From: Rhodococcus sp. ARC_M6
GTDB taxonomy: Bacteria; Actinomycetota; Actinomycetes; Mycobacteriales; Mycobacteriaceae
Length of the DNA stretch: 64,000 nucleotides
Direction of reading: 5' to 3'
NCBI RefSeq assembly: GCF_022810305.1
Contig: NZ_JALGQH010000005.1
Span: forward strand, 124,001-188,000
Shown here: positions 1-7,421 of the stretch, piece by piece
How positions within the stretch are numbered: position 1 is the stretch's first letter
Layout: every line of letters starts with the position of its first letter
Notes under the pieces: generated by a model
Told to the model about the DNA's origin: nothing
What the model saw: only the letters and a program-made list of their open reading frames with translations
Database searches by the model: none
Program-made: the position numbers and the translations under genes

Positions 1-1595
1 GCGCGGTCCTCGTCGATAAGGATGAGCCGCAACAGTTCGGCAGAATCGCGATCGTTTCCGGCTGCCAGTTCGACGCGGCGCAGTCCTCGACGCAAACGTC
101 GCAGGGTGACGGGCTCGGCCCCACCGATGGGTCCGGACATGAGCGCCAAGGCGTCGTCTCCGGTGAAGCCGTCTCGGCCCAGTGCCCGCAGCAACAAGAG
201 GAGTCCGGATACGCCATGCTGACGGGCCAGCGGCAGTTCGGTGGCTGCTGTTGTGACAGGCACACCGGCCGCGAGCAGCGCGCGTCGAAGCGGCGCCAAA
301 GTGCGTGGTACCGAACGCACGATGACGGCCATGTCGGACCACGGGATCCCGTCGAGGAGATGCGCGCGCCGAAGAGTGTCCGCGACTACCGCAGCTTCCT
401 TTGCCGTCGTTCCCAGAACCCGGACGGAAGCGTGCGCCGAGTTCTCGTCGGACAGATCGGCCGGCACTGCAATTCTGTGGGCCAGGTTGCCGGGTAGCCG
501 GGCTGCGATTTTTGCGACGATCGACGCGACGTCGGCGTTGTTGCGGTACGTCGTCGGCAGAATGACCGCGCGTTCGCCTCCCCGATCAGCCAGATCGAGT
601 AGGAAGCGCGAATCTGCTCCTCGGAATCCGAACACCGATTGGTCGGGGTCGCCGGCGATCACCGTAGTGCCGGTACCCGTTCCGATCAGCCGAACCAGTT
701 GCGCTGCTTGCGGATCCAGATGCTGAGCGTCGTCGACCAGTAGGTGACGGATACGGGCACGCTCGGACCGCAACAGCTCCGGATCGGTGGCAAAGGCCGT
801 GAGCGCCGCACCGATCAGCTCGGCCGCATCCAACGCCGGTGCCGTCGCTTCCGGCGCTTCGACGCCCACGGAACCGCGAAGCAGGACACCCTGCTCGTAG
901 GCCTCGGCAAATTGACCCGCCGCCACCCACTCCGGCCGGTGCCGCTTCTTACCCAGTTTGATCAGATCTTCCGGACCGAGTCCACGTTCGTTGGCGCGCA
1001 GCATCAAATCGCGCAGTTCGACCGCAAATCCGTTCATGCCGAGCGCCGGACGCAACCGCTCGGGCCAGTACTGCGCTCCGTCCTCGATATCGCCGCGCAG
1101 CATCTCGCGCAGCACCGAATCCTGTTCGGCTCCCGTGATCAGGCGCGGCGGAGCGTTGCCGTGAGCCGCGGCCTGCAGTCGTAGCACCGCAAAGGCATAG
1201 GAGTGGACAGTGCGCACGAGCGGTTCGCGGGTGGCCTGCGGACCCCGTTCCTGCTCGAACCCGAACAACCCTGCGGTGATCTGCTCCCGCACTGCCGTCG
1301 CCGCCCGACGCGACTGGGTGAGGACCAGCACCGACTCGGGATCCTCACCGCCGGAGATCTTCGCGACGGCCAGATCGACGAGAAGTGAAGACTTGCCGGT
1401 GCCCGGTCCACCCTGGACCTGCCACGGATTCCATGAAGTGCCACCGAAAGCCTGCATGAACGGGTCGTCGGAAGGTTCGACAAACAGACGTGCCGTGCCT
1501 TTGTCCCAGGTGCGCGGCGGTAGCGTCGGCGCCGCTCGATGCACCAACCGCGCCCGCGGGATGGTGGATTTGCTGCGCACCGACGTCTCACTCAC
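1..1595 (-). CDS. adnA: AdnA-type UvrD/RecB-family helicase-nuclease subunit (5' half)
   Basis: The minus strand is open from a GTG at 1595 to the window edge, giving about 531 residues. A Walker A motif GGPGTGKSS lies near residues 62-70 and a Walker B-like VDDAQ near residue 250, followed by GDPDQSVFGFRGAD, typical of superfamily 1A helicases. In mycobacteria the gene divergent from lipV is adnA, half of the AdnAB motor-nuclease that resects double-strand breaks. The family is about 1050 residues, so the C-terminal half with the RecB-like nuclease domain lies outside the window. The start GTG-AGT-GAG places about 60 residues before Walker A. It is divergent from the hydrolase at 1660 across only 64 bp. 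Family assignment is firm; the AdnA label rests mainly on synteny. Confidence 0.85.
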   Translation of the reverse strand, partial: MSETSVRSKSTIPRARLVHRAAPTLPPRTWDKGTARLFVEPSDDPFMQAFGGTSWNPWQVQGGPGTGKSSLLVDLAVAKISGGEDPESVLVLTQSRRAATAVREQITAGLFGFEQERGPQATREPLVRTVHSYAFAVLRLQAAAHGNAPPRLITGAEQDSVLREMLRGDIEDGAQYWPERLRPALGMNGFAVELRDLMLRANERGLGPEDLIKLGKKRHRPEWVAAGQFAEAYEQGVLLRGSVGVEAPEATAPALDAAELIGAALTAFATDPELLRSERARIRHLLVDDAQHLDPQAAQLVRLIGTGTGTTVIAGDPDQSVFGFRGADSRFLLDLADRGGERAVILPTTYRNNADVASIVAKIAARLPGNLAHRIAVPADLSDENSAHASVRVLGTTAKEAAVVADTLRRAHLLDGIPWSDMAVIVRSVPRTLAPLRRALLAAGVPVTTAATELPLARQHGVSGLLLLLRALGRDGFTGDDALALMSGPIGGAEPVTLRRLRRGLRRVELAAGNDRDSAELLRLILIDEDR

Positions 1596-1659
1596 TCAGG
1601 CATTCCATCAGAAGGCACCGACAAGTCATGCATCGTCGGCGTCGGGCAAGATTGATCGT

Positions 1660-2436
1660 GTGACTGCTCTCCATACCTATCTCTACGGCCCGTCCGGTGC
1701 GCCGGAGATCTTCGCGTTGCACGGTCTCACCGGCCATGGCCGACGCTGGCAGTCGATGGCCGAGAATCAACTTCCCGATGCTCGCTGGATCGCGCCGGAT
1801 CTGCGCGGTCACGGCCGTTCCACCTGGGCGCCGCCGTGGAACATCGAAGCTCACGTGGCCGACCTCGTCGATACACTCGACGAACACGCAACGGGCCCGG
1901 TGCTGGTAGTTGCACACTCGTTCGGCAGTGCCCTTGCGTTGCATCTGGCAGCGACGGCGCCCAAGCGGGTCCGCGGACTCGTACTGCTCGATCCGGCGAT
2001 CGGCCTCGACCCCGAATTCATGGGTCGCATCGCCGAACTCACCATCGGCTCACCCGATTACACCGACGCCGCCGAGGCTCGATCGGAGAAGGTCCACGGT
2101 TCGTGGGGCGAGGTTCCCACCGCGGTCTTGGACGAGGAGTTCATCGAGCATCTCGTCCACCTCGACAACGGACGCGTCAACTGGCGGCTGTCGACACCGG
2201 CCGTCGTCACTGCCTGGGGAGAACTCGCCCGGCCGTTGCTGCTGCCGCCGAGTTCGATGCCGACAGTCATCGTCCAGGCCATGAAGGTGCAACCGCCCTA
2301 TGTCACCGCCGAGTTCCGCAGCGCCATGACCGCCCATCTCGGACCCAATCTGACCGACGTCGCATTCGACTGCGATCACATGGTCCCGCACGTGCGCGCC
2401 GACGAAGTTGCCGCGTTGATCCGCAAGTTGCTCTGA
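1660..2436 (+). CDS. lipV: Alpha/beta hydrolase (LipV-like)
   Basis: A 258-residue alpha/beta hydrolase. The oxyanion-hole loop LHGLTGHG is near residues 20-27, the nucleophile elbow AHSFGS places Ser at 87, and a C-terminal DHMVPH supplies the likely catalytic His. The open frame extends further upstream, but that part is antisense to adnA, so I start at GTG 1660 (VTALHTYLYG), where hydrolase similarity begins. No signal peptide is visible, so it is probably cytoplasmic. It sits divergent from adnA and 11 bp before the alkyltransferase-like gene, as in Rv3202c-Rv3203-Rv3204. The substrate cannot be told from sequence; lipase/esterase activity is known only for relatives. Confidence 0.85.
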   Translation: MTALHTYLYGPSGAPEIFALHGLTGHGRRWQSMAENQLPDARWIAPDLRGHGRSTWAPPWNIEAHVADLVDTLDEHATGPVLVVAHSFGSALALHLAATAPKRVRGLVLLDPAIGLDPEFMGRIAELTIGSPDYTDAAEARSEKVHGSWGEVPTAVLDEEFIEHLVHLDNGRVNWRLSTPAVVTAWGELARPLLLPPSSMPTVIVQAMKVQPPYVTAEFRSAMTAHLGPNLTDVAFDCDHMVPHVRADEVAALIRKLL

Positions 2437-2447
2437 GGACTTCCGTC

Positions 2448-2747
2448 ATGGCTGCCACTACCGACGAACAGATCGAGGAAGTTCGCAGACTCATCGCCTC
2501 GATACCAGCCGGACGCGTCGCCACGTACGGCGACATTGCCGACGCCGTCGGCCTTTCCAGCCCGCGGACGGTCGGGTGGATCATGCGGACCGACTCGTCC
2601 GACCTCCCGTGGCATCGAGTGCTGGGAGCATCGGGTAAACCCGCCGCGCACCTGGCGCACCGACAGATCGCGAAGCTGGAACTCGAAGGGGTACCGATCA
2701 AGGACGGCCGGATCGACATGTCACGGGCGCGGCACAACTTCCGATGA
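2448..2747 (+). CDS. Alkyltransferase-like protein (ATL), Ada/MGMT C-domain without catalytic Cys
   Basis: A 99-residue protein equal to the DNA-binding domain of O6-alkylguanine-DNA alkyltransferase. The helix-turn-helix region is near residues 25-50 (TYGDIADAVG, then PRTVGWIMR). The active-site tetrapeptide, PCHR in true methyltransferases, is PWHR at residues 54-57, so the acceptor Cys is Trp55. Such ATL proteins bind O6-alkylguanine and flag it for nucleotide excision repair rather than removing the alkyl group. The gene follows the hydrolase by 11 bp and its TGA overlaps the ATG of the MobA-MoeA gene (ATGA), suggesting co-transcription. It matches the Rv3204 position. Confidence 0.9.
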   Translation: MAATTDEQIEEVRRLIASIPAGRVATYGDIADAVGLSSPRTVGWIMRTDSSDLPWHRVLGASGKPAAHLAHRQIAKLELEGVPIKDGRIDMSRARHNFR

Positions 2748-4495
2748 GGCAGCATAGGTACATGCCTCCAACATGTGCGATCGTTCTGGCCGGCGGCCGG
2801 GCGAGCAGGATGGGCGGTGTCGACAAACCCGGACTGGTGATTCACGGTCGCAGACTGCTCGACATAGCTCTCGCTGCCACAGCGCATCTCGACACCCGAG
2901 TGGTGGTCGGACCGAATCGCGCTGACCTCGACACGTCAATCGTGCAAACTCAGGAGTCGCCGATCGGCAGCGGACCGGTCGCGGCAATCTGGGCGGGCAT
3001 CACTGCCGCGGATATACCCGAAGACGCTGTTGTTCTTGTTCTGGCAGCCGATCTGCCGCACCTCGGTCGCGACACCATCGATGCCCTGATTGCCGCACCG
3101 TCGACTTCGGTCCCGGTCACCTGCGCAGTGGACGAGAGAAATCGGACACAATTCTTGTTGTCCGCCTGGATGTTTTCCGAATTGCGTCAGCGAATCTCCA
3201 CTCTCCGCAACGCCGCCGGGCTGGACAATCAACCTATGAAAAGACTTGTTGCCGATAGCTTTTCGACACTATCGGTAGCCGGTACCGCAGATTGTGATAC
3301 TCCCGAAGATCTCGAGCGCGCACGCAGGTTGCCTCGTTTGACCATCGCCGAGGCCCGCACCGCAATCCTGGACTCCTTGACCCCACTAGTCCCCCACCGA
3401 GCAGTACTGGCCGCCAGCCTCGGCGCAACTCTCGCCGAACCGCTTGTCGCCCAGAGCGATTTGCCGCGTTCTGCAGTCTCGGCGATGGACGGATACGCCG
3501 TCGCCGGTGAGGGCCCCTGGCGGATCCTCCAAGAAGTTCACATTGCCGGCGCGGAGGGCTCCCCCGAACTCGCCGACGGCGAAGCAATCCGCATCGCGAC
3601 GGGGGCACACCTTCCCGTCGGCGCCAGCACGGTCATTCGCGACGAACATGTTGCCTCCGAGGACAATCCACCCCTACTGAAGCGCCTGCCTAATGTGCCA
3701 CTGCGCAACGACGCTCGTACCCGTGGCGAGGATTGGAGCGTCGGATTCACCATCGCACCGACCGGCACCCCGGTGACCCCGGTTCTCGTCTCGTCCGCCA
3801 CCAGCGGCGAAGTGTCCGAAGCATTAGTTCGTGGCCCGGTGCGGGCCTGTGTCGTCACCACCGGGGACGAAATCCGAAGAACTGGTCCGCTCCGCGAAGG
3901 CCAGACCCGCGATTCCATCGGCGGAATAATGCCGGAACTACTGTCTCGGTGTGGGGTGCAGTGCCTCTCCGACACTCATTTACGTGACACGGCAGACGGT
4001 TTCGAAACAATCCTGACGGCAGAAGACAATGCCGATCTCATTGTGCTCGTCGGCGCGACCGGCGGCGGCGCTGCCGACGAAATGCGCTCCGCTCTGGATC
4101 GCCTGGGTGCTCGGATCGTGGTGGGCAGAGTTGCCTCGCGTCCCGGTGGTTCCCAGGTGACCGCCGTCCTCCCCAACGGGAAGGTAGTGCTCGGCCTCCC
4201 CGGTAATCCCTATGCCGCGGTGACAACCCTGTTGACGATGCTGCCCACTGTCGTGAGTGCACTGACCGGGCGGTCACCGCTGCCACCGCTGCTGGGAGCC
4301 GTCGCGAATGCGTCGGCGGTGAGTTCCGATGCTGTTCGGATCCTTCCGGTTACCCAATCCGCCGACGGCCGGTGGTTTGCCGACCCGTCGGTGCGCACCG
4401 CGCATCTAGCAGCACTGATCGGTAAGCGCGCGTTTGCGCTTGTGCCCGCGTCCGCGACCGACAACGCACTAACTGAACTTGTACTGCTGGGCTGA
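2744..4495 (+). CDS. MobA-MoeA fusion protein, molybdenum cofactor maturation
   Basis: A 583-residue two-domain protein. Residues about 7-195 are a MobA-type nucleotidyltransferase, with the N-terminal loop LAGGRASRMGG-VDKPGL and an ADLPHL metal-site motif. MobA attaches GMP to molybdopterin. Residues about 198-583 are MoeA-like (molybdate insertion), with SAMDGYAVAG, VTTGDEI and LPGNPYAA. The MoeA loop normally reading GGVSVG is here GGGAADE, so its activity may be altered. The ATG at 2744 overlaps the preceding stop (ATGA); ATG 2762 (MPPTCAIVLAGG) is also credible and closer to normal MobA starts. It lies beside the molybdoenzyme nitrate reductase operon and converges on it. Domain calls are firm; activity is inferred. 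Confidence 0.85.
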   Translation: MRQHRYMPPTCAIVLAGGRASRMGGVDKPGLVIHGRRLLDIALAATAHLDTRVVVGPNRADLDTSIVQTQESPIGSGPVAAIWAGITAADIPEDAVVLVLAADLPHLGRDTIDALIAAPSTSVPVTCAVDERNRTQFLLSAWMFSELRQRISTLRNAAGLDNQPMKRLVADSFSTLSVAGTADCDTPEDLERARRLPRLTIAEARTAILDSLTPLVPHRAVLAASLGATLAEPLVAQSDLPRSAVSAMDGYAVAGEGPWRILQEVHIAGAEGSPELADGEAIRIATGAHLPVGASTVIRDEHVASEDNPPLLKRLPNVPLRNDARTRGEDWSVGFTIAPTGTPVTPVLVSSATSGEVSEALVRGPVRACVVTTGDEIRRTGPLREGQTRDSIGGIMPELLSRCGVQCLSDTHLRDTADGFETILTAEDNADLIVLVGATGGGAADEMRSALDRLGARIVVGRVASRPGGSQVTAVLPNGKVVLGLPGNPYAAVTTLLTMLPTVVSALTGRSPLPPLLGAVANASAVSSDAVRILPVTQSADGRWFADPSVRTAHLAALIGKRAFALVPASATDNALTELVLLG

Positions 4496-4508
4496 TGACG
4501 CTCCAGCA

Positions 4509-5141
4509 TCAATACGGCCAGGCCGGCAGTTTCGGCAGCCCGGGCCGCGGCGGCCGCCCGATCAACCACGCGAGGGTCTCGGCATCCGAGAGCGAGGGCA
4601 CCGCCACGTTCGGAGCCGCTGCCTCGAGTGCTCCCAATTGCCTGGCCAACGTAAACTCGACGTACTCTGGCGGCCAGTCATGGCAGGTGTAGCCGACATC
4701 GAGATCGGTCAAATGGATTTCGATCTCGTTCCAGCGCAGAATCGGTAGATCGTGGGCCGTTACAGGCTTGCGCCAATTGACGGGCGTGTCCAATCGATCT
4801 GCCGGCACTTCAGCGAGTGCCTGGACCAGCCGCGAACCGGAAAATCGGTAGTCGGCGGCTAAAAGTGACGCCGGACGATCTGCGCCCTCTTCGATTGCTG
4901 CAGTCCGCGCCGGCGGTCCGCCGGGATACATCTCCGCCGGCTCACCGCTGTTGACGCCGATCACAAACCTGTTGAGCGCGTCCGCATTCCGCGACAGATG
5001 AGTGACCACATGCCCCCGGCTCCAGCCCGGCAGCGCCGAGGGCTCTCGGGCCCGCGAATCGGTCAGTTCACCGATGAGAACTTGCGCCTTCGCGTCGGAC
5101 TCACGAACCGCTGCGACCAGGTCTGCATACGTCTTCGTCAT
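4509..5141 (-). CDS. Mycothiol-dependent maleylpyruvate isomerase-family (DinB-like) protein
   Basis: A 210-residue protein with the N-terminal MDMPI/DinB-like four-helix domain. The expected metal-ligand pattern is visible: GWSRGHVVTHLSRNADAL near residues 40-57 and RWNEIEIHLTDLDVGY near residue 150. Members use mycothiol, the actinobacterial thiol, in isomerase or transferase reactions. The substrate here is unknown, and nothing nearby suggests aromatic degradation. It is the last gene of the minus-strand nitrate operon. Its ATG at 5141 lies inside the 3' end of the upstream chelatase gene (41-bp overlap), consistent with translational coupling. It is followed by the convergent MobA-MoeA gene only 13 bp away, with no clear terminator. 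Confidence 0.75.
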   Translation of the reverse strand: MTKTYADLVAAVRESDAKAQVLIGELTDSRAREPSALPGWSRGHVVTHLSRNADALNRFVIGVNSGEPAEMYPGGPPARTAAIEEGADRPASLLAADYRFSGSRLVQALAEVPADRLDTPVNWRKPVTAHDLPILRWNEIEIHLTDLDVGYTCHDWPPEYVEFTLARQLGALEAAAPNVAVPSLSDAETLAWLIGRPPRPGLPKLPAWPY

Positions 5142-5877
5142 ATCCGCGATCGTAGCGCGAAGTGTTCTGCAATGCCGGTTCTCGCGCCGCGGCGTACCGG
5201 CTCACGACAAGGTCCACGACTCCGGGGTCCACTCCGAGCGGCTGTGTGACCCCGTCGGCACCCGCCGTGGACAATCGCTCGTGAAAGAGCCCGTCCGCCA
5301 GCAGATACGACGCGATGAACACGCGCCGCGCACCGCGAACCCGTGCTTCTGCAACAACATCGACAACTTTGGGTGTACCCGTCGCGATGTACCCGATGTC
5401 TACCCGCGATCCAGCTGCCTCGGCCAGCATCAGCGCGGCTCGCTCGACATCGCGTAGTGCACGCGAATCGGAAGAGCCGGCAGCCGCAAGGACTATCGCA
5501 TCACCGCTCTGCCAGCCGGCTTCGTGCAACCGACGCAACATGACGCGCGCAAGCGCGGGATCCGGCCCCAGCGCGGGCGTCACCGTCACGGACTGGTGTC
5601 CACTGGCCTCGACTTCGCGTCGTACATCGGTGTGGACGTGGTAACCCGATGCCAGGAATGCCGGAACCAGGATGGCATGCCCCGCAATGTCTCGCAGCAC
5701 CTCGGCCGGTGACGGCCCGAGAACATCCACGAATGCCACACGGGTGAGACCTACCTGTGCGCTCACTGCGTCGGCAAGCGCGGCAACCATATCCACTCCC
5801 CGCGCACTGCGCGTGCCGTGAGCAACCAGTACCAGTACGTCGTTACTACGTGCCGTAGTGCGCTGGATCGAGTGCAA
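5101..5877 (-). CDS. Sirohydrochlorin chelatase, CbiX/SirB family
   Basis: A 258-residue protein of the CbiX/SirB family, which inserts Fe2+ or Co2+ into sirohydrochlorin. The N-terminal VLVAHGTRSARG holds the conserved metal-binding His. A second part-conserved block, FLASGYHVHTDVRREV, carries the other His residues. In context the product is likely siroheme for NirB. The start is a TTG at 5877, 32 bp inside the end of nnaR, again suggesting coupling. The last 25 or so residues overlap the next gene and look less conserved. Iron rather than cobalt is inferred from the nitrite reductase context, not from sequence. Confidence 0.82.
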   Translation of the reverse strand: MHSIQRTTARSNDVLVLVAHGTRSARGVDMVAALADAVSAQVGLTRVAFVDVLGPSPAEVLRDIAGHAILVPAFLASGYHVHTDVRREVEASGHQSVTVTPALGPDPALARVMLRRLHEAGWQSGDAIVLAAAGSSDSRALRDVERAALMLAEAAGSRVDIGYIATGTPKVVDVVAEARVRGARRVFIASYLLADGLFHERLSTAGADGVTQPLGVDPGVVDLVVSRYAAAREPALQNTSRYDRGYDEDVCRPGRSGS

Positions 5878-6982
5878 GTCGATAACCTCGTTTCACAACA
5901 GTTTGAACAGCTTTGGGAGCTCCGAGACAGACGCGAAGGCGAGCGACAGCAGTTTCGACAGCGTGGGTATCTCCACGACTCCGCGGAAGAGCCGCCAGAA
6001 GGTCGTCCCGTGAGACCACATGACCGGGCTTGGCGCCGAGAGAACGCATCAGTGACATCGCGGCCGGCGACAGCGCTCGAATCTCACCGTCTACGACAAC
6101 ACAATTGCCGCGGATGCTGAGTTCATGCTCACCAGCTTGAATTCGGTTGGCTCGCTGAGGAAGTTCGTCGACGATGTGTCGAGCGAGGGCGCCCAGCCGA
6201 GCTCGCACCGGCGCCGTGGTCGGAACGTTCAGTGCATCCAACGGCGCCGACGTCACCGGTCCCACGCACATAGCACTTACCCGGCCGCGCAATGCCTCGA
6301 GGACCTCGCCTCGCCGACCGGTGTTGTCAGCCCGCATCAGCAACGATGCGACCGCCGGCGCGCTGGTAAAGGTCACGGCGTCGATCCCGCCGACCACAAT
6401 TGCGTCGATCATCCGGTCCAGGAGAGTCGAATCCTCCGGCGGTTCCCAGCGATACACCGGTACCGCGATGACGTCTGCCCCGGCGTCCCGTAACGCCTGA
6501 CAGAAATCGGGAACGGGCTCCCACTCGGTGGTAGCGCCGTGAAGTTGAACCGCCACTGTCTTTCCCGAGACACTCTCGGCCAGAAGATGTTCGAGGACCT
6601 CAGCCGAAGACTCGGATGCCGGTGACCATTCTTCACGCAGATCGGCAGCACGTATAGCGCCGGTCGCTTTCGGACCTCGAGCCAGCAGACGTGCCGAACG
6701 CAGTGCCGCGCTGAGATTCTCGGCCTCGCCCCAGCCGTCAGCAGCCTCGAGCCAGCCCCGAAATCCAATTCCGGTGGTAGCGACAACAATCTCGGGCGGG
6801 TTCGAGATGATCTGCTGCGTAACCCGTTCCAGTTCCCGATCGTCCGCGAGCGGAATGATTCGAATAGCCGGCGCAAACATCACATCTGCGCCGCGCCGCG
6901 TGAGCAGGGACGCGAACTCCTCGGCGCGACGCGAGGCCGTGATTCCGACGGTGAATCCCGCCAACGGCATGTCGTCACTCAC
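5846..6982 (-). CDS. nnaR: NnaR-type regulator: HemD-like domain fused to OmpR-type winged helix
   Basis: A 378-residue protein. Residues about 8-270 resemble uroporphyrinogen-III synthase (FTVGITASRRAEEF at the N-terminus, VAVQLHGATTEWEP in the middle). Residues about 290-375 are an OmpR/PhoB-type winged helix, with ALSPAAMSLMRSL, GHVVSRDDLLAAL and a final VVKRGYRLAL. This architecture is that of NnaR, which in Streptomyces and mycobacteria activates nitrate/nitrite assimilation genes. It may regulate the operon it sits in, and may or may not retain HemD activity. The ATG overlaps the nirD stop by 4 bp. NCBI-style annotation might call it HemD; the C-terminal DNA-binding domain argues for regulator. 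Confidence 0.85.
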   Translation of the reverse strand: MSDDMPLAGFTVGITASRRAEEFASLLTRRGADVMFAPAIRIIPLADDRELERVTQQIISNPPEIVVATTGIGFRGWLEAADGWGEAENLSAALRSARLLARGPKATGAIRAADLREEWSPASESSAEVLEHLLAESVSGKTVAVQLHGATTEWEPVPDFCQALRDAGADVIAVPVYRWEPPEDSTLLDRMIDAIVVGGIDAVTFTSAPAVASLLMRADNTGRRGEVLEALRGRVSAMCVGPVTSAPLDALNVPTTAPVRARLGALARHIVDELPQRANRIQAGEHELSIRGNCVVVDGEIRALSPAAMSLMRSLGAKPGHVVSRDDLLAALPRSRGDTHAVETAVARLRVCLGAPKAVQTVVKRGYRLALDPAHYGT

Positions 6983-7356
6983 GCGTGAACACTGTGCACT
7001 TGCACTACCCCGGCCCAGACACGAATTTCGTAGACCGGCAACGACACCGAAACGTCGTCCAACGAGCGTCCGTCGATCAGCGAAAAGGCTTGCTTGAGTA
7101 AGGGCGACACCACAATTGGCTCACCGTCGCGGTCACCGACCAGTCCGCGCGACATCACTGCGGCGCGGCCGTACGGATCGAAGTTGCTCACGGCGCGCAA
7201 GGTGCCGTCTTCGAGTCGGAACAGTGCCACCTGCTCACCACCGCGAAGCAACACGGCAACTCCACGCCCCGGAATCAGGTGACTCAGCGGGCACGCCGAC
7301 GTCCATTCGAGTCGCTCTGAATCCAGCTTGGCGATCTGCACATCGATGACACTCAT
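6979..7356 (-). CDS. nirD: Assimilatory nitrite reductase small subunit NirD
   Basis: A 125-residue Rieske-fold protein of the NirD type. It begins near residues 14-20 with WTSACPLSHL and contains FDPYGRAAVMSRG where true Rieske proteins have Cys-His ligands, so it lacks the [2Fe-2S] site as NirD proteins do. It partners NirB in NADH-dependent reduction of nitrite to ammonium in the cytoplasm. ATG 7356 is chosen because GAGGAGGGG lies 4 nt upstream; an in-frame TTG directly before it is less likely. It is 65 bp downstream of nirB and overlaps nnaR by 4 bp. Confidence 0.93.
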   Translation of the reverse strand: MSVIDVQIAKLDSERLEWTSACPLSHLIPGRGVAVLLRGGEQVALFRLEDGTLRAVSNFDPYGRAAVMSRGLVGDRDGEPIVVSPLLKQAFSLIDGRSLDDVSVSLPVYEIRVWAGVVQVHSVHA

Positions 7357-7421
7357 CAAACCCCTCCTCGTGTTCTGATTTCTTTCTACGGGTTCCGTGT
7401 TTCCCGCGGGTTACGCAGTTA

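Noticed and set aside
7357-7421. Hairpin in the nirB-nirD gap as an attenuator
   Set aside because: Only short GC stems (ACGG-AAC-CCGT and CCCGCGGG) without a T-run; too weak to call.
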